Positions 1-5,863 of a stretch of 5,863 nt of DNA are shown one piece after another. Made by a program: the position numbers and the translations under genes. Numbering within the stretch: the stretch's first letter is position 1; every line of letters starts with the position of its first letter. Below the pieces are notes generated by a model. That model saw nothing but the letters and a program-made list of their open reading frames with translations, ran no database searches and was not told the DNA's origin. Source of the stretch: Thermoproteota archaeon (GTDB lineage: Archaea; Korarchaeota; Korarchaeia; Korarchaeales; Korarchaeaceae); assembly GCA_003661265.1 (NCBI GenBank), contig QMVU01000083.1, positions 1-5,863 on the forward strand, written 5' to 3'.

Positions 1-16
1 GCTTGCCTTTCAGAAG

Positions 17-1876
17 CTAACTTAGGGAAACTCCAACTGCCTCAAGCCCCTCGATCACGTAATCAAGTCCTGATTTCTTTAGAGTAGCTTTAGTCGGTAT
101 TCCCCTCTCGTCCCATCCCCTTATCTCGTAATACCAGCTCAACAGCTGATCGTATGCTCCCCTGTCAAGCTTCGCCCCCTTCAAGGGGCCCTTTGTCAAG
201 GGCTCCTCAAACCACTTGTCAGGAGGATAGTCCATCTTCCTGCTCCAGTTCGGGTTCTCCCTTACCCAGAAGGCCCTTACCAGATTATATATCCTGTCGG
301 CAATGAGCCAGAGGTCGTTCAGGGTGTAATCTAAGCCGGTAACAGCCTTTAGGAACTTCGGATACCACTCAAGGTTGAATCCGAGCTCAATCCAGGGCAA
401 TCTGCAGGTAACGGCCGCCTCAAAGAAGCCACCCCTTATCCTCTGCATCTCTATCAGGCGCTCAACCTTCTCCCTTGTTATCAGGTCCCTCCCCAACTTT
501 AGTTCCCATGCTATAAACCAGGCATCCTTATGATGAGCCCCTATTGGTGAGGTTCCGAAGGCTAAAGCCATTCCAGGTGCTGCGTGGCAGTCATAGGCTG
601 AGATCTCAAGGCCCTTTACGTGCATCGCAAATTTCTCTGATCCCTTCCCTATCTTGGCCGAGAATCTCCTGACGCCCTCGGCCATCTGATCCCCTATTCC
701 CTTCCTCGAGGCTATCATCTCGGCAAGCTCAAGCATAGCCTGACCGTCTCCCCATTTCAGGTCGACACCAACTTCATCCTTTGACAAGAGGCCCCTTTCG
801 ACGGCTTCTGTGGCAAAGGCTAGGACGCTTCCCAGGGTTATGGTATCTATGCCCTCCTTATCAGCCAGGAGGTTCAAGTTAAGGGCCCAGTTGAAGTCCC
901 CTATACCCAAGTTGGATCCCAACATTCCTATGTTCTCGTAATCCACTTCAACGATCTCCCCTTCCATCGGTCCTCCTCTTATCTCGCACTGCATACCGCA
1001 CTGCATAGCGCAATAGGGACATCCCTTCTGGGAGACCTTGTGCTCCTCCATCTTGTAGCCGCTTATGCTTTCCCATTCCTCAAATACTCCCTCGCTGAAG
1101 TTGTACGTGGGCAAAACGCTGTTCTTCTGAGACCACTCAACGGTAGCCATAGTGCCCTGTCTCACCCAGAAGTCGTAGTTCTCAGCGGACTTTATCTCGG
1201 AATATCCCTCCTTTGCCATCTCCTTTAACTCATCCAGATTATCGGCTGGAATATCCTTAGTTCCCTTGATTACCAAAGCTTTCAGGTTCTTGCTTCCCAT
1301 CACAGCCCCTAGGCCCGGTCTTCCACCGGCCCTCCCCTTCTCAGATACTACTACGGCGAACCTCACCAATTTTTCTCCTCCGGGGCCTATTACTAGGATC
1401 CCGGATTTTTCATACTCTTTCTCCAGCAAATCCTGGACCTCATAAGCATCTCTTCCCCATAAATCTCCAGCTGGCTTTATTTCGACCAAATCATCTTCTA
1501 TGTGGAGAAGAACGGGTTCCTTAGCCTTTCCTTGGATTACAATCAAGTCATATCCGGCCTTCTTCATATGAACGGAGGCCATCGTTCCGATGTTTCCATC
1601 ACCATACCCCCCAGTCAGGGGGGATTTTGAGGCTATTACAAGCTTTCCGCTACTTGGAAGGGGAAATCCCGTTAAGGGACCTGTTGCAAATATAAGCCTG
1701 TTCTCCGGTGAGAAAGGGTCTGTCCCGGGCTTAAGTTCATCCCAGAGGATCTTGACGGCGAGCCCCCTTCCCCCAAGCAGATCAACAGCGTCCTTTGCAT
1801 CTAGGTTTTGAACGGTGTGTTTCCCATTTGACAGGTCAACTCTGAGGATTCTACCGGTCCAGCCACCTCTAATCAT
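17..1876 (-). CDS. Aldehyde:ferredoxin oxidoreductase family tungstoenzyme (AOR)
   Basis: A 619-residue protein of normal AOR length (Pyrococcus furiosus AOR is about 605). Family members are cytoplasmic enzymes that oxidise aldehydes to carboxylic acids with a tungsten bis-pterin centre and one [4Fe-4S] cluster, passing electrons to ferredoxin. The N-terminal start GGWTGRILRVDLS is the family's usual opening, which supports the ATG at 1876. The pterin-contact stretch GYGDGNIGT lies at 91-98 and GLGAVMGSKNLKAL at 188-201. Cluster cysteines are C286, C289 and C293 (CxxCxxxC), with C491 as the fourth. The first pterin motif DxxGxD is intact at 339-344, and the E314 and H448/H449 positions match catalytic-site residues of the family. 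The second motif, normally DxxGLC, reads EAAVTC (486-491) and is degenerate. C297 is an extra cysteine close to the cluster motif. Substrate cannot be assigned, and no ferredoxin gene is visible nearby. It lies 51 bases after the aIF2B-like gene and has its own likely TATA box. Confidence 0.95.
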   Translation of the reverse strand: MIRGGWTGRILRVDLSNGKHTVQNLDAKDAVDLLGGRGLAVKILWDELKPGTDPFSPENRLIFATGPLTGFPLPSSGKLVIASKSPLTGGYGDGNIGTMASVHMKKAGYDLIVIQGKAKEPVLLHIEDDLVEIKPAGDLWGRDAYEVQDLLEKEYEKSGILVIGPGGEKLVRFAVVVSEKGRAGGRPGLGAVMGSKNLKALVIKGTKDIPADNLDELKEMAKEGYSEIKSAENYDFWVRQGTMATVEWSQKNSVLPTYNFSEGVFEEWESISGYKMEEHKVSQKGCPYCAMQCGMQCEIRGGPMEGEIVEVDYENIGMLGSNLGIGDFNWALNLNLLADKEGIDTITLGSVLAFATEAVERGLLSKDEVGVDLKWGDGQAMLELAEMIASRKGIGDQMAEGVRRFSAKIGKGSEKFAMHVKGLEISAYDCHAAPGMALAFGTSPIGAHHKDAWFIAWELKLGRDLITREKVERLIEMQRIRGGFFEAAVTCRLPWIELGFNLEWYPKFLKAVTGLDYTLNDLWLIADRIYNLVRAFWVRENPNWSRKMDYPPDKWFEEPLTKGPLKGAKLDRGAYDQLLSWYYEIRGWDERGIPTKATLKKSGLDYVIEGLEAVGVSLS

Positions 1877-1903
1877 CTTAGGTCTAGCTTCTCTTTCAAG
1901 GAT

Positions 1904-1913
1904 AAAATATAAA
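1904..1913 (-). promoter_or_regulatory. Probable archaeal TATA box for the AOR gene
   Basis: The minus strand reads TTTATATTTT, an A/T-only block inside the 51-base gap between the aIF2B-like gene and the AOR gene. Its centre is about 32 bases before the A of the AOR start codon. Archaeal TATA boxes sit about 26 bases before the transcription start, so the mRNA would begin within a few bases of the ATG. There is no Shine-Dalgarno motif before this ATG (the preceding bases are AGCTAGACCTAAG), which agrees with a nearly leaderless transcript. Position and composition are seen; promoter activity is inferred. Confidence 0.6.
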
Positions 1914-1927
1914 CAATCTCTGGTTCG

Positions 1928-2881
1928 TCACTCTGCCCTCCCCTTAGATTTTCCCTCTAAGTCCCCGATAGCCCCTAGGTTTTTCGGCGAAAATAGTATC
2001 TCGACGAACCTCACGTATTCTTCCATTTGCTTCGCGATAAGGGGAACTTTGGACGGTTCAATAACCCCAATCTCCGTAACAATGGCCGTTATCAGGTCAG
2101 AAGGCACTAGGTCAAAACCTTCTCCTATCCCCAGCTCTCCTCGATGACGAACCTCAAACTTAGAGGTCTCGCAGATGGAGAAAAAAGGAAGGTTAAGTCC
2201 CCTTGAGGTTTGTGCAAGCTGGTATGTGGGTGTCCCGTTTATAAGCGAACCGTCAGGTAATATGCTATCTGCCCCTACGAACACCTTTTTGGCCTCCCTC
2301 AAGTGTTCATCGATGGCGTAGTCCGGAAACACTTCAACCTGAATTCCATAAGAGTCCAGCTTCTCGGCCATAAACAGGCCGTAGGCTTTTCCCCTAGATC
2401 TAGACTCGGACACAAGTACCCTGAACCTCTTGCCCTCCTTCTTGGCTACCTTGAAGACCTCGCACAGAGTTGAACTGTAGCTACACGTTGCGATCACATC
2501 GAAATCCATGACAAGGCTAGCTCCATGGATAGAAACTTTTCTAAGAGAAAGCTCAGAGCTTTTGATTAGTTTATCTATCCTCGATATCGCAAGCTCTTTT
2601 AAAATAAGGGAGTCCCATCCTTTCCTCCCCTTCCGCAAGATGTTTACCTCATAAATGGCTTTAGCTACCAGATTTCTGACGGGTGCCATGTTAGGCCTTG
2701 CTTGGAGGAGCAACCTCCCAACTTCGTTAAATTCCCTCAAAATGCCTTGGAACGTCTCCTCTTCGGTGGTTTTAAGTGTGAACTTAAGTACCAGCAAGGC
2801 TTTCTTGGAGAGCTCTCTGGCCCCGCTTCTCTCATCAAGCCTTATGCTCTCTATCCTCTCAATGACCTCTCGACTAACCAT
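1928..2881 (-). CDS. aIF2B / ribose-1,5-bisphosphate isomerase-like protein (eIF2B alpha/beta/delta family)
   Basis: A 317-residue protein of the eIF2B-alpha/MtnA/R15P-isomerase superfamily, close to the ~320 residues of archaeal R15P isomerase. An N-terminal helical part (1-110, with the typical RSGA at 18-21) is followed by a Rossmann-like domain. C133 in the segment ATCSYSS and D205 in GADSI occupy the places of the catalytic Cys and Asp of archaeal R15P isomerase. SESRSRGKAYG (158-168) corresponds to the ESRP..EG loop, CETSKF (237-242) to the family's CETSKF/CETYKF motif, and FDLVPSDLITAIVTEIG (256-272) to the usual FDxxPPxxIT..ITE..G block. R15P isomerase converts ribose-1,5-bisphosphate to ribulose-1,5-bisphosphate in archaeal AMP salvage ahead of type III RuBisCO. 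Two motifs deviate: ESRP has become ESRS, and the usual N-K/R-x-GT loop reads INGTPT (214-219). The protein could therefore be an isomerase with another substrate, or a regulatory paralogue. No Shine-Dalgarno motif precedes the ATG. Confidence 0.85.
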   Translation of the reverse strand: MVSREVIERIESIRLDERSGARELSKKALLVLKFTLKTTEEETFQGILREFNEVGRLLLQARPNMAPVRNLVAKAIYEVNILRKGRKGWDSLILKELAISRIDKLIKSSELSLRKVSIHGASLVMDFDVIATCSYSSTLCEVFKVAKKEGKRFRVLVSESRSRGKAYGLFMAEKLDSYGIQVEVFPDYAIDEHLREAKKVFVGADSILPDGSLINGTPTYQLAQTSRGLNLPFFSICETSKFEVRHRGELGIGEGFDLVPSDLITAIVTEIGVIEPSKVPLIAKQMEEYVRFVEILFSPKNLGAIGDLEGKSKGRAE

Positions 2882-2910
2882 CTACAACAACTTTAGAGAG
2901 GATGCTAATA

Positions 2911-2936
2911 ACTGCCAATAAAGACTGCTAATAAAG
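2911..2936. repeat. Two tandem 13-base direct repeats, ACTGCYAATAAAG, upstream of the aIF2B-like gene
   Basis: Plus-strand copies are actgccaataaag (2911-2923) and actgctaataaag (2924-2936), adjacent and differing at one base. A partial third copy, gctaataa, lies at 2904-2911. On the minus strand the unit reads CTTTATTRGCAGT and its TTTATT core resembles a TATA element. The array is 30-55 bases before the ATG at 2881, where promoter elements of that gene would lie. The copy centred near 2920 would give a leader of roughly 10-15 bases, and the partial copy near 2908 a leaderless transcript. The array could be a duplicated promoter element or paired regulator sites. The repeat itself is seen; the role is inferred. 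Confidence 0.6.
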
Positions 2937-3233
2937 GAGGATAAGAGGAGGTGGGATCTTCGAAGAACTAGCTGTAAAAGTTCCATCTCCCCATGCTGTC
3001 AGCAAGTTGCCGATCCCAAAAGTTGGTTAGGGAATGCGACCTCCTGCGACCTAAACGTAGTAGATGCTGGAGAAAAGGTGATCGCAGGACTGGATCCGCT
3101 GACCATGGACATCTACGCATGCAGCCTGGTGGGTCTAGATCCCTTAAGAGTCAAGCATCTTAAACTGGTGGCCGGCGGTAGAAATTTAAGGCTGGAGGAG
3201 GTCGTGGATAGGCTGGAGATAGTTGAAATGTGA
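2935..3233 (+). pseudogene. Decayed remnant of a DUF362-like gene, in three frames
   Basis: No intact gene lies in this stretch, but the plus strand translates in three successive frames to pieces that look like one protein. The first piece (2935-3027) includes GGGIFEELAVKVPSPHA and SKLPIPKVG, then meets a TAG at 3028. The second (3026-3052) reads VRECDLLRP. The third (3048-3233) starts DLNVVDA, continues with VIAGLDPLTMDIYA and SLVGLDPLRVKHLKL, and ends EIVEM at a TGA. The order 'LLRP / DLNVVDA / AGLDPxxxDxxAxxLxGxDP' is the C-terminal pattern I know from DUF362 proteins (often linked to iron-sulfur domains; function poorly defined). Between pieces one and two the expected central region is missing, and between DLNVVDA and the VIAGLDP block a short glycine-rich stretch seems lost. 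There is no start codon after the Shine-Dalgarno-like bases at the left end. The remnant ends tail-to-tail 18 bases from the ABC ATPase gene. The family call is from memory of the motif, not from a search. Confidence 0.6.
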
Positions 3234-3251
3234 ATTTCACCGGTAGGCTCC

Positions 3252-3950
3252 TCAAACACCCATCCTCTCTATTCTCTCTATCCTTCCATCTCTCATGAAG
3301 ACGACCCTATCGCTTACCTCTATCATCTTGAGGTCGTGGGTAGCCGCTATGACGGTGACGCCACGCTTCCTGTTCAACTCCTTAAGGAGTTTTATGATCT
3401 CCCTCCCAGTCTGGAAGTCCAGGTTTCCGGTAGGTTCGTCCGCCAATATTATGTCCGGGTCATTTACTATCGCCCTTGCTATGGCTACGCGCTGTTGCTG
3501 GCCAGCAGAGAGTTCAGAGGGCTTGTGATTTAACCTGTCTCCCAAACCAACGGACTTAAGGAGCATCTCCGCCTTCCTCATACCCTCGTCCCTTGGAACT
3601 CCGGCGAAGATCGTTGGCAGTGCGACGTTCTCCAGTGCCGTTAGGGTTGGTATCAAGTTGAAGGTCTGGAAGATGTACCCTATCTTCCTGCACCGGAGCC
3701 AAGCCAGTTCGTAGGCATCTAACTCGGAGATATCAACCTCGTCGATTATCACCTTGCCCCTCGTCGGTCTATCAAGGCCACCAATCAGGTTGAAGAGGGT
3801 GGTTTTTCCTGCGCCGGATGGACCTACAATCGAAAGGTATTCCCCCCTGTAGACCTTGAGGCTCACGCCATCAACTGCCTTTATCACCTCTCCTCCTAGA
3901 ACGTAGTAACGGGCCAGATCCCTCGTCTCAATTATAACATCAGACCTCAT
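3252..3950 (-). CDS. ABC exporter ATP-binding subunit, MacB/LolD-type
   Basis: A 232-residue ATPase, the usual length for LolD/MacB-class nucleotide-binding subunits that power FtsX-type permeases from the cytoplasmic face. Visible motifs are Walker A GPSGAGKT (43-50), Q-loop Q95 in [10 protein letters not shown], signature LSAGQQQR (147-154, Ala in place of the first Gly of LSGGQ), Walker B ILADEP with catalytic E172, D-loop NLD (176-178) and H-loop H205 in [20 protein letters not shown] and DEPTGNLD are characteristic of this subfamily. All catalytic residues are present, so it should be active. The ATG lies inside the end of the small permease gene (11-base overlap), and GGAGG stands 9 bases before it, so coupled translation is likely. 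It is the last gene of the visible exporter operon. The transported substrate is unknown; these systems move lipids, lipoproteins, peptides or drugs, or do mechanical work on the envelope. Confidence 0.96.
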   Translation of the reverse strand: MRSDVIIETRDLARYYVLGGEVIKAVDGVSLKVYRGEYLSIVGPSGAGKTTLFNLIGGLDRPTRGKVIIDEVDISELDAYELAWLRCRKIGYIFQTFNLIPTLTALENVALPTIFAGVPRDEGMRKAEMLLKSVGLGDRLNHKPSELSAGQQQRVAIARAIVNDPDIILADEPTGNLDFQTGREIIKLLKELNRKRGVTVIAATHDLKMIEVSDRVVFMRDGRIERIERMGV

Positions 3951-4530
3951 ACCTCAGGGCCTCCACTGGATCTAACTTAGCTGCCTTGTAAGCTGGATAA
4001 ATTGTAGCAAGCATACTCAGAGCAAGCGAGAGAAGGGTAACCTTCCCAAGCAGGAGTAATAGGGTGGATGGGGGGATGGATAAGGCGCGAAAGCCCATAA
4101 AGATGCATACTAGGACTAAGGCAAGAAAACCTGTCCCAAAGCCGAGAACTCCTCCTAGAAGGGCTAAGATAATGGATTCAGCAAGGAAAAGCTTGAGAAC
4201 ATGTTGATCAAGGGCTCCTAAGCACTTCATCGTCCCTATCTCCCTACACCTCTCGTACACAGCTATGAGCATTGAGTTTGTGATGCTAACGGCGCAGACA
4301 ACAAAGGAAACTAGGACAAGCCCGTATTGGTATCCCTCTATCACAAGACCGCTCTCCTTGGGAGAGTTAAACCTGAGAATGGCGTCCGTCAGGGACAGGG
4401 TGGAGAAGAAGGCTATGCCAAGCGCTATTGCAGCCACGTTGAGGAATGCCCTATTAAAGCGCCTCCTTACGTTATCGTATCCGAGCCTAAAGGCATCCGA
4501 CAACCTGAAAGTTATCCTCTTCTCACCCAT
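3940..4530 (-). CDS. Small FtsX-type ABC permease subunit with minimal external loop
   Basis: The C-terminal part is a typical FtsX/MacB permease domain. It has the cytoplasmic coupling segment AVYERCREIGTMKCLGA, two further membrane segments, and the family ending [19 protein letters not shown]. From the ATG at 4530 the protein has 196 residues with membrane segments near 28-47, 67-90, 115-146 (one or two passes) and 154-178. The loop between the first two segments is only about 20 residues, where MacB-type permeases normally carry an extracytoplasmic domain of 150 or more. I chose the ATG at 4530 because GGTG lies 6 bases before it and it follows the upstream gene's stop by one base (TGAAATG). 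A GTG at 4539 in the same frame would overlap that gene by 8 bases and has no Shine-Dalgarno motif. It probably forms an unequal heterodimer with the large permease next to it. Confidence 0.9.
   Translation of the reverse strand: MGEKRITFRLSDAFRLGYDNVRRRFNRAFLNVAAIALGIAFFSTLSLTDAILRFNSPKESGLVIEGYQYGLVLVSFVVCAVSITNSMLIAVYERCREIGTMKCLGALDQHVLKLFLAESIILALLGGVLGFGTGFLALVLVCIFMGFRALSIPPSTLLLLLGKVTLLSLALSMLATIYPAYKAAKLDPVEALRYEV
3960..3964 (-). promoter_or_regulatory. Ribosome binding site of the ABC ATPase gene
   Basis: The minus strand reads GGAGG, complementary to the archaeal 16S rRNA 3' end, 9 bases before the ATG at 3950. It lies within the coding sequence of the small permease, consistent with coupled translation. 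A second, weaker GAGGT touches the ATG directly. Confidence 0.65.
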
Positions 4531-4531
4531 T

Positions 4532-5863
4532 TCAAACACCCGATTTCAATGAACTGCGCTTCAACTTCCCCCTCCTGACGTTCCACTTCAAAAGAATCCT
4601 GCGGACGAAGGAAGCAGTCCTCTGTACCGCTTCAGGGATTCCATCGCTTAGAAGCATGGCCTCATAATAGTCCTTCCCCCTCTCTTTCCTGAGGAGAAGC
4701 TTGTTCCTCGTGTGAACAAGGCTCATCTGACCCCCGTAAGTGTAGAAGAACTCTATCTCCCAGGAGAACAACTTATCTACTCCTTCTCTCCTTTCTCCTA
4801 GTATGTAAATGTGCTCGCAATCATCCACGTGAGATCTCAGTTCCTCTAAAAAGAAATCGACGAACTCATCGACCTCCTCCTTAAAAACTAGGATGGGCAG
4901 GGTTAGCTTGAAGGGCTCAGCTATTCTGTAGGAGCTGGAATCAACCCTCCACTTCCTCCTCAGCGAAGGAGTGATTACGACAGAACCCTTGAGAGCGGTC
5001 AACCCTCCTACAAGGACTGCTGTCAGCGATACTGCCATGGCAGCAAGCGTCCATAGGGCTGAGATCTTCTGCTTAACTTGCAAGGATGCTCCTATAAGCG
5101 AGAGAATCCTGTACCAACATAAGCCTAAGAGATAGCCGAGCCCTCCGCCCACGATGCCGATAACCCCTGCTTCGGCCAGGAATATGCCCGCTATCTGGCT
5201 CGGGTTTATCCCAATGGATGAGTAGATCAGGATCTCCTTCCTGCGTTCATAAAGGGAATTGAGCATGGTAATTACAACATTAAGGACGACTATTAACCAG
5301 GGGATAGCTATAGGAAGTCCCTTGCCCTCAAAGTAAGGGGACAACTTAGCAAGATAAATTCCCTCTCTGGTGGAGGCCCAAGCTCTTAAGCCTTTATTAA
5401 GAGCTATCATCTTTGCTAGTTCCTTTAAGTCCTCACCCTCCTTTAGCACGATGTCGAGGCGCGATATTTGAACCTCAGGGATCTTAGATGCTGTCTTCCA
5501 TGTTGTCACGAGGACCTCGCTGGCAGAGCAGGGACGTAACCCCTCGGTTATTATATCGATTCCCTCGTCTACCTGAGCCCTCCTGAGCTCAACTATCTTC
5601 ATGGGTAAAAAGGGTTCTCCATCTAGATCTCTAATGTTCTCAAGCTTTCTATCGTCGAAAATTCCAACTACCCTAAGAGTAAGCTTTTCTCCGGATACCC
5701 AGAGGGTTAGGTTGTTCCCAATACTCAAACCAAGCCTCTCCTTAAATCCCTCACTAATCAGGACGCAGTTCTCATCATCATCTCTGAGATACCTCCCCTC
5801 CGTGACCGCTTCATCCAGAGAGAGGATTTTGGCCTCCGCACTTGGAACTATGCCTACTATTCC
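4532..5863 (-). CDS. Large FtsX/MacB-type ABC permease with C-terminal extension (5' end outside window)
   Basis: The reading frame is open from the stop at 4532 to the window edge, 443 codons, so the true start lies beyond 5863. A TTG at 5728 is not a likely start because the residues before it continue the domain (VLISEGFKERLGLSIGNN). Numbering from the first visible codon, residues 1 to about 180 are a MacB-type extracytoplasmic domain. A membrane segment follows near 184-203, then the cytoplasmic coupling segment LYERRKEILIYSSIGINPSQI, a glycine-rich membrane region near 228-255 and a last membrane segment near 267-288. The first membrane segment would be outside the window. After the usual FtsX end comes an unusual block of about 145 residues (297-443), predicted cytoplasmic, with alternating strands and helices (LPILVFKEEVDEFVDFFLEEL) and a basic tail. 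It precedes the small permease by one base and probably pairs with it and the ATPase. Substrate unknown. Confidence 0.9.
   Translation of the reverse strand, partial: GIVGIVPSAEAKILSLDEAVTEGRYLRDDDENCVLISEGFKERLGLSIGNNLTLWVSGEKLTLRVVGIFDDRKLENIRDLDGEPFLPMKIVELRRAQVDEGIDIITEGLRPCSASEVLVTTWKTASKIPEVQISRLDIVLKEGEDLKELAKMIALNKGLRAWASTREGIYLAKLSPYFEGKGLPIAIPWLIVVLNVVITMLNSLYERRKEILIYSSIGINPSQIAGIFLAEAGVIGIVGGGLGYLLGLCWYRILSLIGASLQVKQKISALWTLAAMAVSLTAVLVGGLTALKGSVVITPSLRRKWRVDSSSYRIAEPFKLTLPILVFKEEVDEFVDFFLEELRSHVDDCEHIYILGERREGVDKLFSWEIEFFYTYGGQMSLVHTRNKLLLRKERGKDYYEAMLLSDGIPEAVQRTASFVRRILLKWNVRRGKLKRSSLKSGV

Noticed and set aside
1040..2147. Several plus-strand open frames of 60-110 codons opposite the AOR and aIF2B-like genes.
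   Set aside because: They lie antisense to well-supported genes, and their translations show no recognisable motif; they are shadows.
2935..2953. Two Shine-Dalgarno-like purine blocks on the plus strand (AGGAGG and GAGGAGGTG).
   Set aside because: No ATG, GTG or TTG follows at a usable distance, and the stretch reads as part of the decayed coding frame.
2957..2966. Perfect 10-base palindrome TCTTCGAAGA.
   Set aside because: It is explained by the codons for Ile-Phe-Glu-Glu in the remnant gene and is isolated, with no second copy or flanking symmetry.
3078..3233. A short plus-strand coding frame from GTG at 3078 (or ATG at 3105) to the TGA at 3231 as a real small gene.
   Set aside because: It would encode only the C-terminal piece of a larger protein pattern, and its upstream relatives lie in other frames; decay is the simpler reading.
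3230..3240. Inverted repeat GTGAATTTCAC between the convergent ends of the remnant and the ATPase gene.
   Set aside because: Arms are only five bases and no T-run follows in either direction, so a terminator cannot be supported.
3295..4578. Plus-strand open frames of 65-95 codons opposite the ATPase and small permease.
   Set aside because: They are antisense to conserved ABC motifs with no protein-like features of their own.
5726..5728. TTG as the start codon of the large permease.
   Set aside because: The frame stays open to the window edge and the residues before it belong to the same extracytoplasmic domain, so the start is beyond 5863.

Overview
The window reads as archaeal chromosome, most likely from a thermophile. 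It holds a tungsten-type aldehyde:ferredoxin oxidoreductase, an archaeal aIF2B / ribose-1,5-bisphosphate isomerase-type protein, a TATA-like element about 30 bases before a gene start with almost no leader, and heavy use of AGG/AGA and ATA codons. A TACK lineage such as Korarchaeota would fit, but that placement is inference from gene content only. All intact genes lie on the minus strand, so transcription runs from the right end to the left end.

Right part (3252-5863): a MacB/LolCDE/FtsX-type ABC exporter operon. A 5'-truncated large permease (runs off the window), a small second permease and an ATPase follow each other with touching or overlapping ends, which suggests translational coupling. 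The permeases are very unequal. The large one has an extracytoplasmic domain and an extra cytoplasmic C-terminal block of about 145 residues. The small one is four membrane segments with almost no external loop.

Middle (2882-3251): about 370 bases with no intact gene. On the plus strand it holds a decayed gene remnant in three reading frames, whose translation resembles the C-terminal half of DUF362 proteins. Next to it, directly before the aIF2B-like gene, is a 13-base tandem repeat (ACTGCYAATAAAG) that may be part of that gene's promoter.

Left part (17-2881): an aIF2B/R15P-isomerase-like protein with the family's Cys and Asp catalytic positions kept, then, after 51 bases, a full-length AOR-family enzyme with its own probable TATA box. 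The two may be partly co-transcribed. A shared pathway (sugar or aldehyde metabolism) is possible but not shown by the sequence.

Nothing in the window amounts to a clear new system. The points most worth following up are the asymmetric exporter with its unassigned C-terminal domain, the DUF362-like remnant, and the altered motifs in the AOR and the isomerase-like protein. No tRNA, rRNA, CRISPR array or insertion sequence was seen.
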